DNA of 64,000 nt from Streptomyces sp. NL15-2K (lineage in GTDB: Bacteria > Actinomycetota > Actinomycetes > Streptomycetales > Streptomycetaceae). Below the pieces are notes generated by a model, which did no database searches, was not told the DNA's origin, and saw only the letters and a program-made list of their open reading frames with translations. Of this stretch, positions 1 through 8,132 are shown piece after piece; within the stretch, counting starts at the first letter, position 1, and each line of letters opens with the position of its first letter. The stretch covers positions 8,289,501-8,353,500 of the forward strand of contig NZ_CP130630.1 in assembly GCF_030551255.1 (NCBI RefSeq), written 5' to 3'. A program made the position numbers and the translations under genes.

Positions 1-1
1 T

Positions 2-1138
2 GCCAACTCCCCGGGCGTCTGGAACCGCCTCGACCACCGCCCGCTGGAGGGCTTCGTCTACGCGATCACGCCGTTCAACTTCACGGCGATCGCGGGCAAC
101 CTGCCGACCGCGCCCGCGCTCATGGGCAACGTGGTGGTGTGGAAGCCGAGCCCGACCCAGACGCACGCCGCGGTGCTGCTGATGCAGCTGCTGGAGGAGG
201 CCGGCCTGCCCAAGGGCGTCATCAACCTGCTGACCGGTGACGGCATCGAGGTCTCCAAGGTCGCCCTGGAGCACCGCGACCTCGCCGGCATCCACTTCAC
301 CGGCTCGACCAAGACCTTCCAGTACCTGTGGAAGACGGTCGGCAACAACATCGAGAAGTACCGCACGTACCCGCGGATGGTCGGCGAGACCGGCGGCAAG
401 GACTTCGTCGTCGCCCACCCGAGCGCCGACCCCGCCGTGCTGAAGACCGCGCTGACCCGGGGCGCCTTCGAGTACCAGGGCCAGAAGTGTTCGGCGACCT
501 CCCGGGCGTACATCCCGGCGTCGATCTGGAACTCCGGCTTCAAGGAGGAGTTCGCGGCCGAGGTCGACGGCATCGCGATGGGCGACGTCACCGACCTGTC
601 GAACTTCATCGGCTCCGTCATCGACGAGCGCGCCTTCGCCAAGAACAAGGCGGCGATCGACCGCGCGAAGTCCGACCCGTCCTGCACGGTCGTCGCGGGC
701 GGCAGCTACGACGACTCGGTCGGCTACTTCGTCCGCCCGACCGTCGTCGAGTGCGACGACCCGGCCAACGAGGTCTTCACCACCGAGTACTTCGGCCCGA
801 TCCTCGCCGTGCACGTCTACGAGGACGACAAGTACGAGGAGATGCTGACGCAGATGGAGTCGGTGACCGACTACGCGCTCACCGGCTCGGTCATCGCCGG
901 CGACCGCTCGGCGGCGGCCCACACGATGCACAAGCTCCGCTACGCGGCCGGCAACTTCTACATCAACGACAAGTCGACCGGCGCCGTCGTCGGCCAGCAG
1001 CCCTTCGGCGGCGGCCGCGCCTCCGGCACCAACGACAAGGCCGGCGCCCCGCAGAACCTGATGCGCTGGACGCTGACCCGCTCCATCAAGGAGACGCTGG
1101 TCCCGCCGACCGACTACACGTACCCGCACATGGGCTGA
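2..1138 (+). CDS. pruA: Delta-1-pyrroline-5-carboxylate dehydrogenase, 5' end missing
   Basis: The frame is open from the first bases of the window, so the N-terminus lies outside it; 378 residues plus stop are present. The product oxidises glutamate-5-semialdehyde/P5C to glutamate with NAD+, the second step of proline catabolism, in the cytosol. Visible aldehyde dehydrogenase features are the ITPFNFTAIAGNLPTAPAL segment, the NAD-site stretch GNVVVWKPSPTQ, HFTGST, the catalytic Glu region GETGGKDFVV and the catalytic Cys in GQKCSATSRAY. The C-terminal QQPFGGGRASGTNDKAG is typical of the P5CDH branch rather than of generic ALDHs. A strong hairpin follows 25 bp after the stop, so this is probably the last gene of its transcript. 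Family assignment is firm; proline dehydrogenase is expected just upstream, outside the window. Confidence 0.95.
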   Translation, partial: ANSPGVWNRLDHRPLEGFVYAITPFNFTAIAGNLPTAPALMGNVVVWKPSPTQTHAAVLLMQLLEEAGLPKGVINLLTGDGIEVSKVALEHRDLAGIHFTGSTKTFQYLWKTVGNNIEKYRTYPRMVGETGGKDFVVAHPSADPAVLKTALTRGAFEYQGQKCSATSRAYIPASIWNSGFKEEFAAEVDGIAMGDVTDLSNFIGSVIDERAFAKNKAAIDRAKSDPSCTVVAGGSYDDSVGYFVRPTVVECDDPANEVFTTEYFGPILAVHVYEDDKYEEMLTQMESVTDYALTGSVIAGDRSAAAHTMHKLRYAAGNFYINDKSTGAVVGQQPFGGGRASGTNDKAGAPQNLMRWTLTRSIKETLVPPTDYTYPHMG

Positions 1139-1162
1139 GATCCCCGGATCCAGGACAGCAGG

Positions 1163-1189
1163 ACGGGCCAGGTCGTCGACCTGGCCCGT
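1163..1189 (+). terminator. Terminator hairpin after pruA
   Basis: A perfect 12-bp inverted repeat (1163-1174 against 1178-1189) with a 3-nt loop lies 25 bp after the pruA stop. It has no U-tract, as is usual in Streptomyces. Confidence 0.75.
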
Positions 1190-1218
1190 TCGCGCGTCCG
1201 TCACGGCAGACTGCTCCT

Positions 1219-2077
1219 ATGACCACGACCACGACCATCACCACCGACGACGGCGTACGGCTGTGGGCGAGCCGGTCGGGCAGGGAGGGCGGCACCCCGC
1301 TGGTGCTGTGCCACGGCGGGCCCGGACTGTGGGACATGTTCGAGGACGTGGCCGCGATGCTCGAAGACGACGCCATGGTGGTCCGCTGTGACCAGCGCGG
1401 CTGCGGGCGCTCACAGCCGTGCGCGGGGCCGTGGACCAGCGACCGGTTCGTGGCGGATCTGGACGCCGTACGACGGCACTTCGGGCTGGATCGGATGGTG
1501 CTGCTCGGCCATTCCTGGGGCGCGCAGCTGGCGTTGAGCCATGCGCTGGCCCATCCGGAGCGGGTCGACGCGCTGGTCTACGTGAGCGGCACGGGCACCG
1601 GACGCCGACTGGCATCCCGCCTTCAAGACCAACTTCCGCGACCGGCTCGGTGAGGACCGCCATCGGCTCTCCCGCTGGCGGGAGTTGACGGACCATCCGC
1701 AGCTCGATGAGGAGGAGGACCGGGAGCGCGCGATCCTCCAGTGGTCCATCGAGTTCGAGGACCGCGAACGAGCACTGGAGCACGCCGGGCGCATGGCCGA
1801 GCCCTGGTTCGGGATCAACCACGAATGCAACAAGGCGCTGAACGCCGAACGCAGACGGCTGTGGGGCACACCCGAGCTGTACGCCGCCTGCCAGGCCCTC
1901 GACCTGCCCGTGCTCATCGTCGACGGTGAGCGGGACATCCGCCCGCGCTCGGCGATCGACTCGCTGGAGCGGGCCCTGCCGCGCGTACGGCGGGTGATCC
2001 TGCCGGAGGCCGGGCACCTGCCGTGGGTCGAGGACCCGAAGGGCTTCCGGGCGGCGGTGACGGCCGCTCTGCGGTGA
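1219..2077 (+). pseudogene. Alpha/beta hydrolase (prolyl aminopeptidase-like), frameshifted
   Basis: Two open frames together make one alpha/beta hydrolase of about 285 residues. The first (ATG 1219) carries the oxyanion motif LCHGGPGLWD, CDQRGCGRS and the nucleophile elbow LLGHSWGAQLAL. The second resumes near 1607 with DWHPAF and carries the catalytic Asp region LIVDGERDIRPR and the catalytic His in PEAGHLPWVEDP. The frames differ by one base, and removing one C of the pair at 1605-1606 rejoins them. All three triad residues survive, so the lesion is either recent or a sequencing error. HGGPG and DQRGCGRS are typical of proline iminopeptidase-type enzymes, but the substrate cannot be fixed. 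It follows the pruA terminator and so needs its own promoter. Confidence 0.75.
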
Positions 2078-2084
2078 GCCGCCG

Positions 2085-2291
2085 CTACTCGGCGATCTCC
2101 GTCCGCTCCCACCACTCGTACACGGGCAGCCGGCCCTCCGGGGTGTCCGCGGCGCGCTCGGTCGCCCTGAAGTGCTCGTAGCCACCTCGGAGCTTGATCT
2201 TCACGTCCGTTCCCGGGGGCGGGGTCGGGACGATCCGTTCGGGGAGGTCTTCCGGGCCGCCTTCGAGAAGTGCTTTGGCCTTGTCGTTCAT
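2085..2291 (-). CDS. Small conserved protein, DUF5988-like
   Basis: A 68-residue acidic protein starting MNDKAKALLEGGPEDLPERI and containing RGGYEHFRAT and a terminal YEWWERTEIAE. The LEGGP...LP...GGYEHF pattern matches, from memory, the short actinobacterial DUF5988 family; the function is unknown. The ATG at 2291 has an AAGGGA ribosome site about 10 nt upstream. It converges with the frameshifted hydrolase, with stops only 7 bp apart, and is divergent from the interrupted acetyltransferase gene, so both presumably share the 2292-2381 promoter region. No signal peptide or membrane segment is visible. Confidence 0.6.
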   Translation of the reverse strand: MNDKAKALLEGGPEDLPERIVPTPPPGTDVKIKLRGGYEHFRATERAADTPEGRLPVYEWWERTEIAE

Positions 2292-2381
2292 GACGTCAGG
2301 GTTCCCTTTACCGGCAACCCGATGTCGCAAGCCGCGCGGAGGATCAGTCGGGTGGGCGAGTCGCGTACCGATACTGGCCCG

Positions 2382-3152
2382 ATGACGAGCCCCACCGGAA
2401 CCCTGCGCACCGCCCACACCGCCGACCTCACCCGGGCCGAACTGCAAGCCGTCCGCGCCCTCCTGGACACCGCCTTCGACGGCGACTTCACCGACGAGGA
2501 CTTCGACCACGGCCTCGGCGGCATGCACGCCCTGATCCACGACCGGCACGGACTCGCCGCCCACGGCTCGGTGGTGATGCGCCGGGTGCGGTACCGGGGG
2601 CGCGGGGCCTGTCCGGCGGATCAGGTCGCAGGAAATCGGCGGCGGCTGGTAGGCGCCGGTGAGCGGGGTCTGGTGCGTCCAGCTGCAAGGCGGAGGAGGG
2701 AGTCGACGCGATGGGGGTCCCCCCGCTCGAGCGAAGCCGAGAGTGGGGGAGTCGGCGACCGACGACAACGCGGCAGATGGGCGTGCCAGGCCCCGCGTCT
2801 GCGGCATGATCCGCCGGACAGGCCCTAACTGCGGGTCGGATACGTCGAGGCCGTGGCCGTACGACCGGACGTGCGCCGCACCGGACTCGCCGGCCGGGTG
2901 ATGGGCGAACTGGAGCGGATCGTCGAGCGGGCCTACGACCTCGGCGCGCTCTCCGCGAGCGACGAGGGCGCCCGTCTGTACGCCGCTCGCGGCTGGCAGC
3001 TGTGGTCCGGCCGGGTCTGCGCCCTCGGGCCCGACGGGATCGTCCATCTGCCGGAAGAGGAGGACAGCACGTACGTCCGCCCCGCGCTCGCCGGTCCGCT
3101 CGATCCGGCGTACGAGCTGGTCTTCGACTGGCGGGACGGGGATGTGCTCTGA
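2382..3152 (+). pseudogene. Aminoglycoside 2'-N-acetyltransferase AAC(2')-I, split by an inserted element
   Basis: The 5' part (2382-2604) encodes TADLTRAELQAVRALLDTAF, GDFTDEDFDH and GGMHALI. The 3' part (2829-3152) encodes LRVGYVEAVAVRPD, LGALSASDEGARLYAARGW and a terminal FDWRDGDVL. These blocks match in order the mycobacterial AAC(2')-Ic family, a GNAT fold that acetylates the 2'-amino group of gentamicin/tobramycin-type drugs. Between them lies a 221-bp inverted-repeat element. Removing 2605-2826 (222 bp) rejoins the gene in frame as R-G-R-E-L-R-V-G-Y. As it stands, translation enters the element and ends at TAA 2826-2828, so the acetyl-CoA-binding half is lost. A GATACT box 6 nt before the ATG suggests the intact gene was expressed from a leaderless transcript. 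Confidence 0.85.
2605..2825. mobile_element. MITE-like element, type A ends, inside aac(2')
   Basis: 221 bp with perfect 19-bp terminal inverted repeats (2605-2623 and 2807-2825; ends read GGGCCTGTCCGGCGGATCA). It encodes no transposase. A second copy with the same ends and closely similar interior sits at 41472-41770 in the opposite orientation. The interior contains the motif GGTCTGGTGCGT and a run around GATGGGGGTCCCCC that is also shared with the element at 7873-8085. No convincing target-site duplication is visible beyond one extra base on the right. It is probably mobilised in trans by an IS transposase with matching ends. Confidence 0.8.
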
Positions 3153-3356
3153 CCTGCACCGTCTCAGATAGTAGGAAGTCCGAGTAATTGTGGAGACAGG
3201 AGCGCGTTCCTCGCTTAGCTTTGTAGGAGCCGAACGTCTCGCTCGACCAAGCGAATGGCGGTCGTGAGCCGGGCCCCGTGCAGGCAACCCCTGCGGCACC
3301 GCTCCCCGCCCCTTCCGGCGTCTCGTAACCCCTTTTCCAGAAGGAGTCGATTTTCC
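3153..3356 (+). promoter_or_regulatory. Upstream region of the 43-aa protein; unusually low GC at its start
   Basis: The stretch 3165-3235 is markedly less GC-rich than its surroundings and contains TAATTGTGG (about 3183) and TTAGCTTTG (about 3216). These could be promoter elements, but no standard spacing is convincing. About 120 nt follow before the AAGGAG ribosome site at 3341-3346. No longer reading frame is credible here, so this looks like a promoter plus a long 5' leader. Confidence 0.35.
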
Positions 3357-3488
3357 ATGGCCGAGACGACCGTCCGCCGTCGAGTCCGTCACCTCTCCCG
3401 TACGACCGAGTCCGACCGCAAGAACGCCGCAGCCGCCCTCCAGCGCGCCCTCGACCGCCGGGACAACGGCGGCGAGACCGGCCACTGA
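3357..3488 (+). CDS. 43-residue basic conserved small protein
   Basis: Begins MAETTVRRRVRHLSRTTESD and continues with the helix-forming stretch KNAAAALQRALDRRDNGGE. It is rich in Arg with no membrane segment. The start is fixed by an AAGGAG box 10 nt upstream of ATG 3357. Similar very short basic proteins recur in Streptomyces genomes but I know no function for them. It stands alone between the broken acetyltransferase gene and a convergent phosphatase, behind a long AT-richer leader. The codon pattern is normal for the genome, which supports real translation. Confidence 0.6.
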   Translation: MAETTVRRRVRHLSRTTESDRKNAAAALQRALDRRDNGGETGH

Positions 3489-3538
3489 GCAGCGGCGGTG
3501 AGCCGGCAGTGACCCATTAGCCGGGAGCCGCACCCGAA

Positions 3539-3579
3539 CGAGGTGCGGCGCGAGACCTCAAGCTCCGCGCCGCACCTCG
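3539..3579. terminator. Bidirectional hairpin between convergent genes
   Basis: A perfect 14-bp inverted repeat (3539-3552 against 3566-3579) with a 13-nt loop. The right arm lies inside the last codons of the minus-strand phosphatase (stop at 3558-3560), so the phosphatase 3' end doubles as a terminator arm. Confidence 0.6.
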
Positions 3580-5123
3580 AAATGGTCGATGCGCTCACCG
3601 CTCGACGCGAGCGCCGACACCTTCAGCTTCGGGGCCGACCCGCTCTCCGCCTCCACCGAGAGGAAGGAGAAGCCCCGGTAGCGCACCCGCGACCACTCCA
3701 CGGTCTCCTTCCTGGACTGCTTCGACTTCGTCCACTGGAAGGTCTCGACGGACTCGCGGCCGGTGACGTGCCCCTCGTAGCTCTCCTTCACGCCCGAGGG
3801 GAAGCCGTACAGGTCCTTGCCGCCGCCGCCCGCCGTGACGTACACGATCCCGTCGCGAGTCGGGTCGGTCGCGGCGCCGATCGGGACCGGCCTGCCGACC
3901 TCGTCGTTCTTGATGGCGTCGGTGCGCTCGTAGACGTGGTTGTGCCCGTTGATCACCAGGTCCACCTGGTGCCGGGCGAACAGCGGCAGCCACTGAGCGC
4001 GTACGCCCCCGTCGGAGGCGTGCGTGGAGGTCGAGTAGGCGCAGTGGTGGAAGAAGACGACGATGAAGTCGATGTCCTTCGCCGCCCGCAGCTCACCCAG
4101 CTTCCGGTCCAGCCACGCCGTCTGCTTCCCGTCCGTGTAGCCGAAGTTGGCGGGGATCTCGTACGAGACGTCGTTCGCGTCCAGGGCGACGAAGCCGACG
4201 TTGCCGTAGGTGAACGCGTACACGCCCGGTGCCGTGCGCGGGTCGAAGCCGTTGTCCGGGAGGGACCAGCGGGCCCGCTGCCCGCCGTAGCCCTCCGGCG
4301 AGTACCAGGCCTCCATGTCGTGGTTGCCGGTCGTCACCATCCACGGGACCGACCTCGTCACCGGCTCGTTCTGCTTGAGGAACAGGTCCCAGAAGGCGGG
4401 GTCGTAGCCGTCCGACTTCTCGCCCTTGCCGTTGACGTCGGCGTAGCAGATGTCGCCCGCGTGGAGGTGGAAGGCCGGGTCCCGGCGCAGCAGGACGTGG
4501 TCGTTGGCGGCCGCCGCCCGGCTCACCCCCTGGTCACCGAAGGCGGTGAACACGAACCGCTCGGGGGCCGCCGGTGCCGTACGGAACGAGCCGATCGTCG
4601 CACGCCGCTGCGGCGAGGCCGGGTCGAAGCCGTCGTGGCCGACGCCGTAGTAGTACGTCGTGCCCGGCCGCAGTCCGTCCAGGGCCGCGTGCAGGTAGTA
4701 CTGGTCGAGTGCCGGCCGCACCCCCGTCACCCCCGGCGTGTGCAGGTCGCGCACCTCGGCCTCGATGCTCCGGCTCAGGTCGTCGGGCCGCAGGCCCACG
4801 CGGAGGTACGGCCGCCGCACCGCGAGCGGCACCTGCCAGGAGATCCGCATCTGTGTCTTCGGGTCGGCGCCGAAGGCGAGATGCCGGCCGAAGGGGGCGA
4901 CGACGGAACCGTGCACCCGGGACGCGGAGGGGCTCGTGGCCGTACTCGGCGTCGTGCTCGGCGATCCGCTGCCCGAACAGCCCGTCAGCAGCCCGCCCGC
5001 CACCGCGCCCGCCGTCACCAGCGTGCGGCGCCGGGACAGCTTGGTGCGCAGGTACTCGTACTGCTCGGCCATGCTCATCCGGCGCGCGAGCTGATGCGGA
5101 ATGCCGCAGTCGGGTGTCTCCAT
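3558..5123 (-). CDS. Exported purple acid phosphatase-type metallophosphoesterase
   Basis: 521 residues. The N-terminus has a twin-arginine signal (SRRRTLVTAGAVAGG) followed by the lipobox LLTGC, so it is probably a Tat-exported lipoprotein. Next comes a fibronectin-like purple acid phosphatase N-domain (MRISWQVP... YYYGVGHDGFD). The metallophosphoesterase core has the ligands FTAFGDQG, HLHAGDICYAD, TTGNHDME, FVIVFFHHCAYS-type VVFFHHCAY and NGHNHVYERT. The start at 5123 is supported by a GGAAG box 9 nt upstream; a shorter start at 5078 is possible. The enzyme would hydrolyse phosphomonoesters outside the cell. It is divergent from leuB across 142 bp. No Pho-box was recognised. Confidence 0.9.
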   Translation of the reverse strand: METPDCGIPHQLARRMSMAEQYEYLRTKLSRRRTLVTAGAVAGGLLTGCSGSGSPSTTPSTATSPSASRVHGSVVAPFGRHLAFGADPKTQMRISWQVPLAVRRPYLRVGLRPDDLSRSIEAEVRDLHTPGVTGVRPALDQYYLHAALDGLRPGTTYYYGVGHDGFDPASPQRRATIGSFRTAPAAPERFVFTAFGDQGVSRAAAANDHVLLRRDPAFHLHAGDICYADVNGKGEKSDGYDPAFWDLFLKQNEPVTRSVPWMVTTGNHDMEAWYSPEGYGGQRARWSLPDNGFDPRTAPGVYAFTYGNVGFVALDANDVSYEIPANFGYTDGKQTAWLDRKLGELRAAKDIDFIVVFFHHCAYSTSTHASDGGVRAQWLPLFARHQVDLVINGHNHVYERTDAIKNDEVGRPVPIGAATDPTRDGIVYVTAGGGGKDLYGFPSGVKESYEGHVTGRESVETFQWTKSKQSRKETVEWSRVRYRGFSFLSVEAESGSAPKLKVSALASSGERIDHFEVRRGA

Positions 5124-5207
5124 GCGGGTGAACTTCCCAGCGCAGCCCAACACCCGCTCTACGTACGGGTGAACGCGAGCTGACGGACTGACGCCGTCCC
5201 CCGCGCG

Positions 5208-5228
5208 GGTGTCCGTATCGCGGACACC
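5208..5228. promoter_or_regulatory. Palindromic operator candidate upstream of leuB
   Basis: A perfect 8-bp inverted repeat GGTGTCCG / CGGACACC with a 5-nt spacer TATCG, centred 48 bp before the leuB ATG in the leuB/phosphatase intergenic region. Its position suits a repressor or activator site. The binding protein is unknown; I see no matching palindrome at ndgR-leuC. Confidence 0.4.
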
Positions 5229-5265
5229 GCGTGTCATTCCATGGGACAAGGAGTACGGTGCCGAC

Positions 5266-6309
5266 ATGTCTCGCAGCATCAATCTCGCAGTGATCCCCGG
5301 TGACGGCATCGGCCAGGAGGTCGTGGCCGAAGGCCTGAAGGTCCTCTCCGCCGTCCTTCCGCAGGATGTGAAGCTGGAGACCAAGGACTACGACTTCGGC
5401 GCCCAGCGTTACCACGCCACCGGTGAGACCCTCACCGACGCCGACCTCGACGCCCTGAAGAAGCACGACGCCATCCTGCTCGGCGCCATCGGTGACCCGA
5501 GCGTCCCCTCCGGCGTCCTGGAGCGCGGCTTCCTGCTCAAGCTCCGCTTCGCCTTCGACCACCACGTCAACCTGCGGCCCTCGAAGCTCCTGCCGGGTGT
5601 CGCCACCCCGCTCGCGGGCGAGCCGCAGATCGACTTCGTCGTCGTCCGCGAGGGCACCGAGGGCCCGTACACCGGCAACGGCGGCACGATCCGCAAGGGC
5701 ACCGAGCACGAGGTCGCCACCGAGGTCTCCGTCAACACGGCCTTCGGTGTGGAGCGCGTGGTCCGCGACGCCTTCGCCCGTGCCCAGGCCCGCCCGCGCA
5801 AGAAGCTGGCGCTGATCCACAAGAACAACGTGCTGACCTTCGCGGGTCACCTGTGGACCAACATCTTCAACAAGGTGGCCGCGGAGTTCCCCGACGTCAC
5901 CACCGAGTACATGCACGTGGACGCGGCGACCATCTACCTGGTCACGCAGCCCGAGCGCTTCGACGTGATCGTCACCGACAACCTCTTCGGCGACATCATC
6001 ACCGACCTCGCCGCGGCCGTCTCCGGCGGCATCGGCGTCGCCGCGAGCGGGAACATCAACCCCTCCGGCGAGTTCCCCTCGATGTTCGAGCCCGTGCACG
6101 GCTCGGCCCCGGACATCGCCGGCCAGGGCAAGGCCGACCCCACCGCCACGGTCCTGTCCGTCGCCCTCCTCCTGCGCCACCTCGGCTACGACGCCCAGGC
6201 CACCCGCATCGAGGACGCCGTCTCCGCCGACCTCGCGGAGCGCACCGGCAAGCCCGCCCGCTCCACCGCGGAAATCGGCGACGCGCTCGCCGTACGAGTA
6301 GCCGGCTGA
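5266..6309 (+). CDS. leuB: 3-isopropylmalate dehydrogenase
   Basis: 347 residues, the usual length of actinobacterial LeuB. Converts 3-isopropylmalate to 2-ketoisocaproate with NAD+ in leucine synthesis, as a cytosolic dimer. Visible features are the N-terminal [12 protein letters not shown], the Arg/substrate segment [13 protein letters not shown], the Lys region [12 protein letters not shown], the metal-binding Asp region [20 protein letters not shown] and the NAD-adenine loop [23 protein letters not shown] 5266 has AAGGAG 12 nt upstream. It stands alone, separated from ilvE by a terminator, so leucine genes here are dispersed (leuCD at 47 kb). Confidence 0.97.
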   Translation: MSRSINLAVIPGDGIGQEVVAEGLKVLSAVLPQDVKLETKDYDFGAQRYHATGETLTDADLDALKKHDAILLGAIGDPSVPSGVLERGFLLKLRFAFDHHVNLRPSKLLPGVATPLAGEPQIDFVVVREGTEGPYTGNGGTIRKGTEHEVATEVSVNTAFGVERVVRDAFARAQARPRKKLALIHKNNVLTFAGHLWTNIFNKVAAEFPDVTTEYMHVDAATIYLVTQPERFDVIVTDNLFGDIITDLAAAVSGGIGVAASGNINPSGEFPSMFEPVHGSAPDIAGQGKADPTATVLSVALLLRHLGYDAQATRIEDAVSADLAERTGKPARSTAEIGDALAVRVAG

Positions 6310-6351
6310 CCCCGCCGCGCCACTCGATCTCTCTTTCGCGAGATTCTTGTC

Positions 6352-6386
6352 GAAGCCGCCGGGTCGCATCCGCACCCGGCGGCTTC
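6352..6386 (+). terminator. Terminator between leuB and ilvE
   Basis: A perfect 13-bp stem (6352-6364 with 6374-6386) and 9-nt loop, 43 bp after the leuB stop. It indicates that ilvE has its own promoter in 6387-6579; nothing else was recognised in that stretch. Confidence 0.75.
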
Positions 6387-6579
6387 CCCATGTCCCCGCC
6401 GGGTGCCACCATCGATCCCTGGGTCGCCTTCACCCCGATTCCTTCCACCGTCACCCCCGCGCGATAATCGAACGCGGAGCCGCGGATTGAGGGAATGCTC
6501 GGACGTCCTAGCACTGGCCACTGGCCGTACGGGCGTGAGCGCGGCCCGTCACTCAACAACCGGTGAAGGACACCCACTC

Positions 6580-7668
6580 ATGACGACGCCCACGATCGAG
6601 CTCAAGCCCTCCGCCAGCCCGCTCTCCGCCGCCGAGCGCGAGGCGATCCTGGCCAACCCCGGGTTCGGCCGCCACTTCACCGACCACATGGTGACCATCA
6701 AGTGGACCGAGGGCCGCGGCTGGCACGAGGCACAGCTCGTCCCGTACGGGCCGATCTCCCTCGACCCCTCCACCCACGTCCTCCACTACGGCCAGGAGAT
6801 CTTCGAGGGCCTCAAGGCCTACCGCCAGGCCGACGGCTCGGTCGCCGTCTTCCGTCCCGAGGCCAACGCCCGCCGCTTCCGCAACTCCGCCCGCCGCATG
6901 GCGATGGCCGAGCTGCCCGAGGAGCTGTTCATCGCGGCCCTGGACGCGCTGCTCGCCCAGGACGCCGCCTGGGTCCCGCCGCACGGCGGCGAGGAGTCCC
7001 TCTACCTGCGCCCGTTCATGTTCGCGACGGAGGCCGCGCTCGGGGTGCACCCGGCGAACGAGTACCTGTTCATGCTGATCGCCTCCCCCTCGGGCGCGTA
7101 CTTCGCCGGCGGCGTCAAGCCGGTCACCATCTGGGTCTCCGAGGACTACGTCCGTGCCGTCCCCGGCGGCACCGGCGACGCCAAGACGGGCGGCAACTAC
7201 GCGGCCTCCCTGCTGCCGCAGGCCGAGGCCGCCAAGAACGGCTGCGACCAGGTCGTCTACCTCGACGCGGTGACCCGCACCAAGGTCGAGGAGAGCGGCA
7301 GCATGAACATCGCCTTCGTCTACGGCGACCGGATCGTCACGCCGGCCCTCACCGGCTCGATCCTGGAGGGCATCACCCGCGACTCCCTCCTCCAGGTCGC
7401 CCGCGACCTCGGCTACACCGCCGAGGAGGGCGTCGTCACCCTCCAGCAGTGGCGCGAGGACGCCGCCTCCGGCGCCCTGACCGAGGTCTTCGCCTGCGGC
7501 ACGGCGGCCGTGGTCACGCCCATCGGCCACGCCAAGACCAAGGACGCCGCCTGGACCCACGGCGACGGCACCCCCGGCCCGGTCACCCTGCGTCTGCGCG
7601 AGGCGCTGCTCGGCATCCAGCGGGGTGTCACTCAGGACAAGCACGGCTGGATGCACAAGCTGGGCTAG
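6580..7668 (+). CDS. ilvE: Branched-chain amino acid aminotransferase
   Basis: 362 residues, class IV PLP aminotransferase. Interconverts Leu/Ile/Val and their 2-keto acids with glutamate/2-oxoglutarate; in Streptomyces it also feeds branched-chain starter units for fatty acids. Visible features are [36 protein letters not shown], the Schiff-base Lys in [16 protein letters not shown], and the late motifs [27 protein letters not shown] and [18 protein letters not shown] 6580 follows GGTGAAGGA. It is preceded by its own 5' region and followed by a strong hairpin, so it appears to be monocistronic. Confidence 0.97.
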   Translation: MTTPTIELKPSASPLSAAEREAILANPGFGRHFTDHMVTIKWTEGRGWHEAQLVPYGPISLDPSTHVLHYGQEIFEGLKAYRQADGSVAVFRPEANARRFRNSARRMAMAELPEELFIAALDALLAQDAAWVPPHGGEESLYLRPFMFATEAALGVHPANEYLFMLIASPSGAYFAGGVKPVTIWVSEDYVRAVPGGTGDAKTGGNYAASLLPQAEAAKNGCDQVVYLDAVTRTKVEESGSMNIAFVYGDRIVTPALTGSILEGITRDSLLQVARDLGYTAEEGVVTLQQWREDAASGALTEVFACGTAAVVTPIGHAKTKDAAWTHGDGTPGPVTLRLREALLGIQRGVTQDKHGWMHKLG

Positions 7669-7685
7669 TTTCGACCGTGCTGCTC

Positions 7686-7720
7686 AGGGCCGCCTCGGAC
7701 TTCGTGTCCGTGGCGGCCCT
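7686..7720 (+). terminator. Terminator after ilvE
   Basis: A long near-perfect hairpin (AGGGCCGCC...GGCGGCCCT ends with an inner CGGAC/GTCCG stem) 17 bp after the ilvE stop. Confidence 0.75.
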
Positions 7721-7872
7721 GTCGCGCACGAGCGACCGGGCGCAAGTTTTCGGCCACGTACGGGAGTTCCTCGACCAGGTCCTCTCGCGGACGCTTGAGC
7801 CGGTGCCCGGGTTGTACTCAATTCGGGTGATTGACCCTGTGGTGGGTGATGCGTTTGCCTTTGGCGAGCCCT
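7721..7872. other. Intergenic stretch, no gene recognised
   Basis: Between the ilvE terminator and the element at 7873. It includes a locally AT-richer run around 7812-7862 (TTGTACTCAATTCGGGTGAT and following). A frame reads through to a stop at 7872-7874, but its product resembles nothing I recognise and it lacks a ribosome site. It may be debris from an older insertion. Confidence 0.3.
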
Positions 7873-8085
7873 AGGCCCTGCCGTCAAGCTCCCGCCTGCC
7901 TCGCGGCGTCTGGCACGCACGCTCGCCGCGTTGCCGAACCGCCCACGTGGCTCCTCCCCCACGCTCGAACAACCTCGCGCGGGGGGACCCCCATCGAGGG
8001 CGGCTCCGGCGCCTTGCGATCGCACGCACCAGACGCCGCGAGGCCCGCCCTTCGGGCGGACGACGGGAGCTTGACGGCAGGGCCT
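7873..8085. mobile_element. MITE-like element, type B ends
   Basis: 213 bp with perfect 22-bp terminal inverted repeats (7873-7894 and 8064-8085; left end begins AGGCCCTGCCGTCAAGC). No transposase frame. The interior shares motifs with the type A elements, such as CACGCTCGAACA, GCGCGGG...ACCCCCATCG and GCACGCACCAGAC, although the termini are unrelated. It lies 47 bp upstream of the next gene and probably sits in its promoter or leader. Confidence 0.75.
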
Positions 8086-8132
8086 GCGCGGGGCCGGGGG
8101 AGAAGCGCTCACGGGGAAACAGGGGGAAGTAC

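Noticed and set aside
2826..2828. Target-site duplication flanking the MITE in aac(2')
   Set aside because: The flanks (GCGCG on the left, TAACT on the right) share no direct repeat; only one extra base is implied by the frame.
3173..3200. SigR-type promoter (GGAAT-N18-GTT) before the 43-aa gene
   Set aside because: GGAAG is present but no GTT lies at the required spacing.
6495..6566. Short frame [23 protein letters not shown] before ilvE as an attenuation leader peptide
   Set aside because: It is not enriched in Leu, Ile or Val codons, its start has an unsuitable ribosome site and no terminator hairpin follows it before ilvE.
7740..7874. Transposase remnant between the ilvE terminator and the type B element
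   Set aside because: The translated frame shows no DDE or other transposase motif; only the base composition is suggestive.
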